The notes beneath the pieces were generated by a model. That model was not told the origin of the DNA. It made no database searches and saw nothing but the letters and a program-made list of their open reading frames with translations. A program made the position numbers and the translations under genes. This document shows positions 4,457 through 5,080 of a DNA stretch of 5,080 bases, one piece after another. Position 1 is the stretch's first letter. Each line of letters opens with the position of its first letter. The stretch spans positions 1 through 5,080 of the forward strand of contig JACPQO010000149.1 in the NCBI GenBank assembly GCA_016190405.1, written 5' to 3'. This DNA comes from Chloroflexota bacterium (lineage in GTDB: Bacteria > Chloroflexota > Dehalococcoidia > SM23-28-2 > RBG-16-64-32).

Positions 4457-5080
4457 ATGGCCCGCCTGCTACCGCTGCTGCTGCTCGCCGTGGCCCTGGG
4501 GTTTGCGGTCCTGGCGGACGGCCCCCGCGCCTGGGGGTCTGGCGCGGGCGACGATGCCTCCCCCCTTCAGCTCCCGGCCGAGGGCGGCGATGTGCTGGTC
4601 TTCCTGCGGGAGCCGCCGGCGCTGGCCGCCACGCCCCTGGACCGGTCGGCCCTGCGCGCCCAGGTCTCGCAGGCCCAGGAGCGCGTGCTGGGCGGCCTGG
4701 CGCCCGCCGATTTCCAGGTGCGCTACCGCTACCAGGCGCTGCCGGCGCTGGCCGGCACCGTATCGGCCCAGGGACTGAAGCGACTCGCCGCTGATCCGGA
4801 CGTGGCGGCTGTCTGGCCGGACTTGCGGGGCCAGGGCGCCCTCGGTCAGAGCGTGCCGCTGATCAATGCCAACGCCGTCCAGTCGATGGGTTACAGCGGC
4901 GCCGGCAGCGTCGTCGCTGTCATCGATAGCGGCATCGATACCGACCACCCCGACCTGGCCGGCGATCTCATCCACGAGGAGTGCTTTATGGCCGGCGCGG
5001 GTCTGTCCTCGCGCTGCCCCAACGGGACGACGCGGCAGAGCGGGCCGGGCGCCGCCGAGGACGACCACGGCCACGGCACC
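4457..5080 (+). CDS. Subtilisin-like serine protease (S8), N-terminal 208 residues, 3' end outside window
   Basis: This is a secreted subtilase, a Ser-His-Asp endopeptidase. The visible part has a signal peptide (MARLLPLLLLAVALGFAVLA), an I9-like inhibitory prodomain at about residues 43-125 (GGDVLVFLREPP, then RYRYQALPALAGTVSAQGLKRLAADPDVAAVWPD), and the start of the catalytic domain: VVAVIDSGIDTDHPDLAG with catalytic Asp157, and DDHGHGT at the right edge with catalytic His206. The serine motif lies beyond the window. The ATG is the first possible start after an in-frame TGA at 4430. GGAG stands only 2 bases before the ATG, shorter than usual, so initiation may be weak or helped by upstream translation. 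The gene follows the surface-protein gene by 88 bases on the same strand. It may mature or trim envelope proteins, including its neighbour; that link is inference from position only. Confidence 0.94.
   Translation, partial: MARLLPLLLLAVALGFAVLADGPRAWGSGAGDDASPLQLPAEGGDVLVFLREPPALAATPLDRSALRAQVSQAQERVLGGLAPADFQVRYRYQALPALAGTVSAQGLKRLAADPDVAAVWPDLRGQGALGQSVPLINANAVQSMGYSGAGSVVAVIDSGIDTDHPDLAGDLIHEECFMAGAGLSSRCPNGTTRQSGPGAAEDDHGHGT

Noticed and set aside
3732..4778. A 348-residue open frame on the plus strand overlapping the surface-protein and protease genes
   Set aside because: Its product is arginine/alanine/proline-rich with no domain. It crosses two well-supported genes in another frame, a common artefact of high GC content.
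4469..5074. A 201-residue minus-strand open frame opposite the subtilase
   Set aside because: The plus strand shows a signal peptide, a prodomain and the Asp and His subtilase motifs; the reverse frame is only a GC-driven shadow.

Overview
The window is GC-rich DNA that reads as a bacterial chromosome. It holds the 3' end of an aldehyde dehydrogenase gene (+), a two-gene VapBC-type toxin-antitoxin operon (-), a large secreted multidomain surface protein (+), and the 5' part of a subtilisin-like protease gene (+) that runs off the right edge. The Pro-Thr linkers, cohesin-like and beta-helix surface domains, a GWN(L/F)I-type C-terminal module and GC-rich intergenic palindromes suggest a Chloroflexota-like (for example Dehalococcoidia or Thermomicrobia) or similar environmental bacterium. 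This is an impression from domain style, not a placement.

Layout. Bases 3-374 encode the last 123 residues of an NAD(P)-dependent aldehyde dehydrogenase. Bases 375-566 are non-coding and hold a strong nested palindrome. Bases 567-1240 (-) encode a PIN-domain toxin and an AbrB/SpoVT-fold antitoxin that overlap by 4 bases (GTGA), driven by a good sigma70-like promoter at 1282-1311. Bases 1241-1554 hold that promoter, a 24-codon remnant of an aldehyde dehydrogenase 3' end, a perfect 28-bp palindrome, and a second promoter facing right. Bases 1555-4368 encode a 937-residue protein: signal/anchor, Pro-Thr linker, cohesin-like domain, Pro-Thr linker, beta-helix with a choice-of-anchor-Q-like end, Pro-Thr linker, duplicated GWN module, C-terminal membrane segment and RRRR tail. 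Bases 4369-4456 are a short spacer with a 14-bp tandem repeat. Bases 4457-5080 encode the signal peptide, prodomain and catalytic Asp and His regions of a subtilase.

The most notable structure is that the toxin-antitoxin operon lies almost exactly between two diverged direct copies of one segment: aldehyde dehydrogenase tail, stop codon, palindrome, TTGAC box and CGTCTCGAT end (303-560 and 1344-1532). The operon therefore looks like a cassette placed into, or captured by, a duplication of this gene end. The right copy also seems to supply the promoter of the surface-protein gene. The surface protein and the protease are both exported, lie on one strand 88 bases apart with no convincing terminator between them, and could form one transcription unit.
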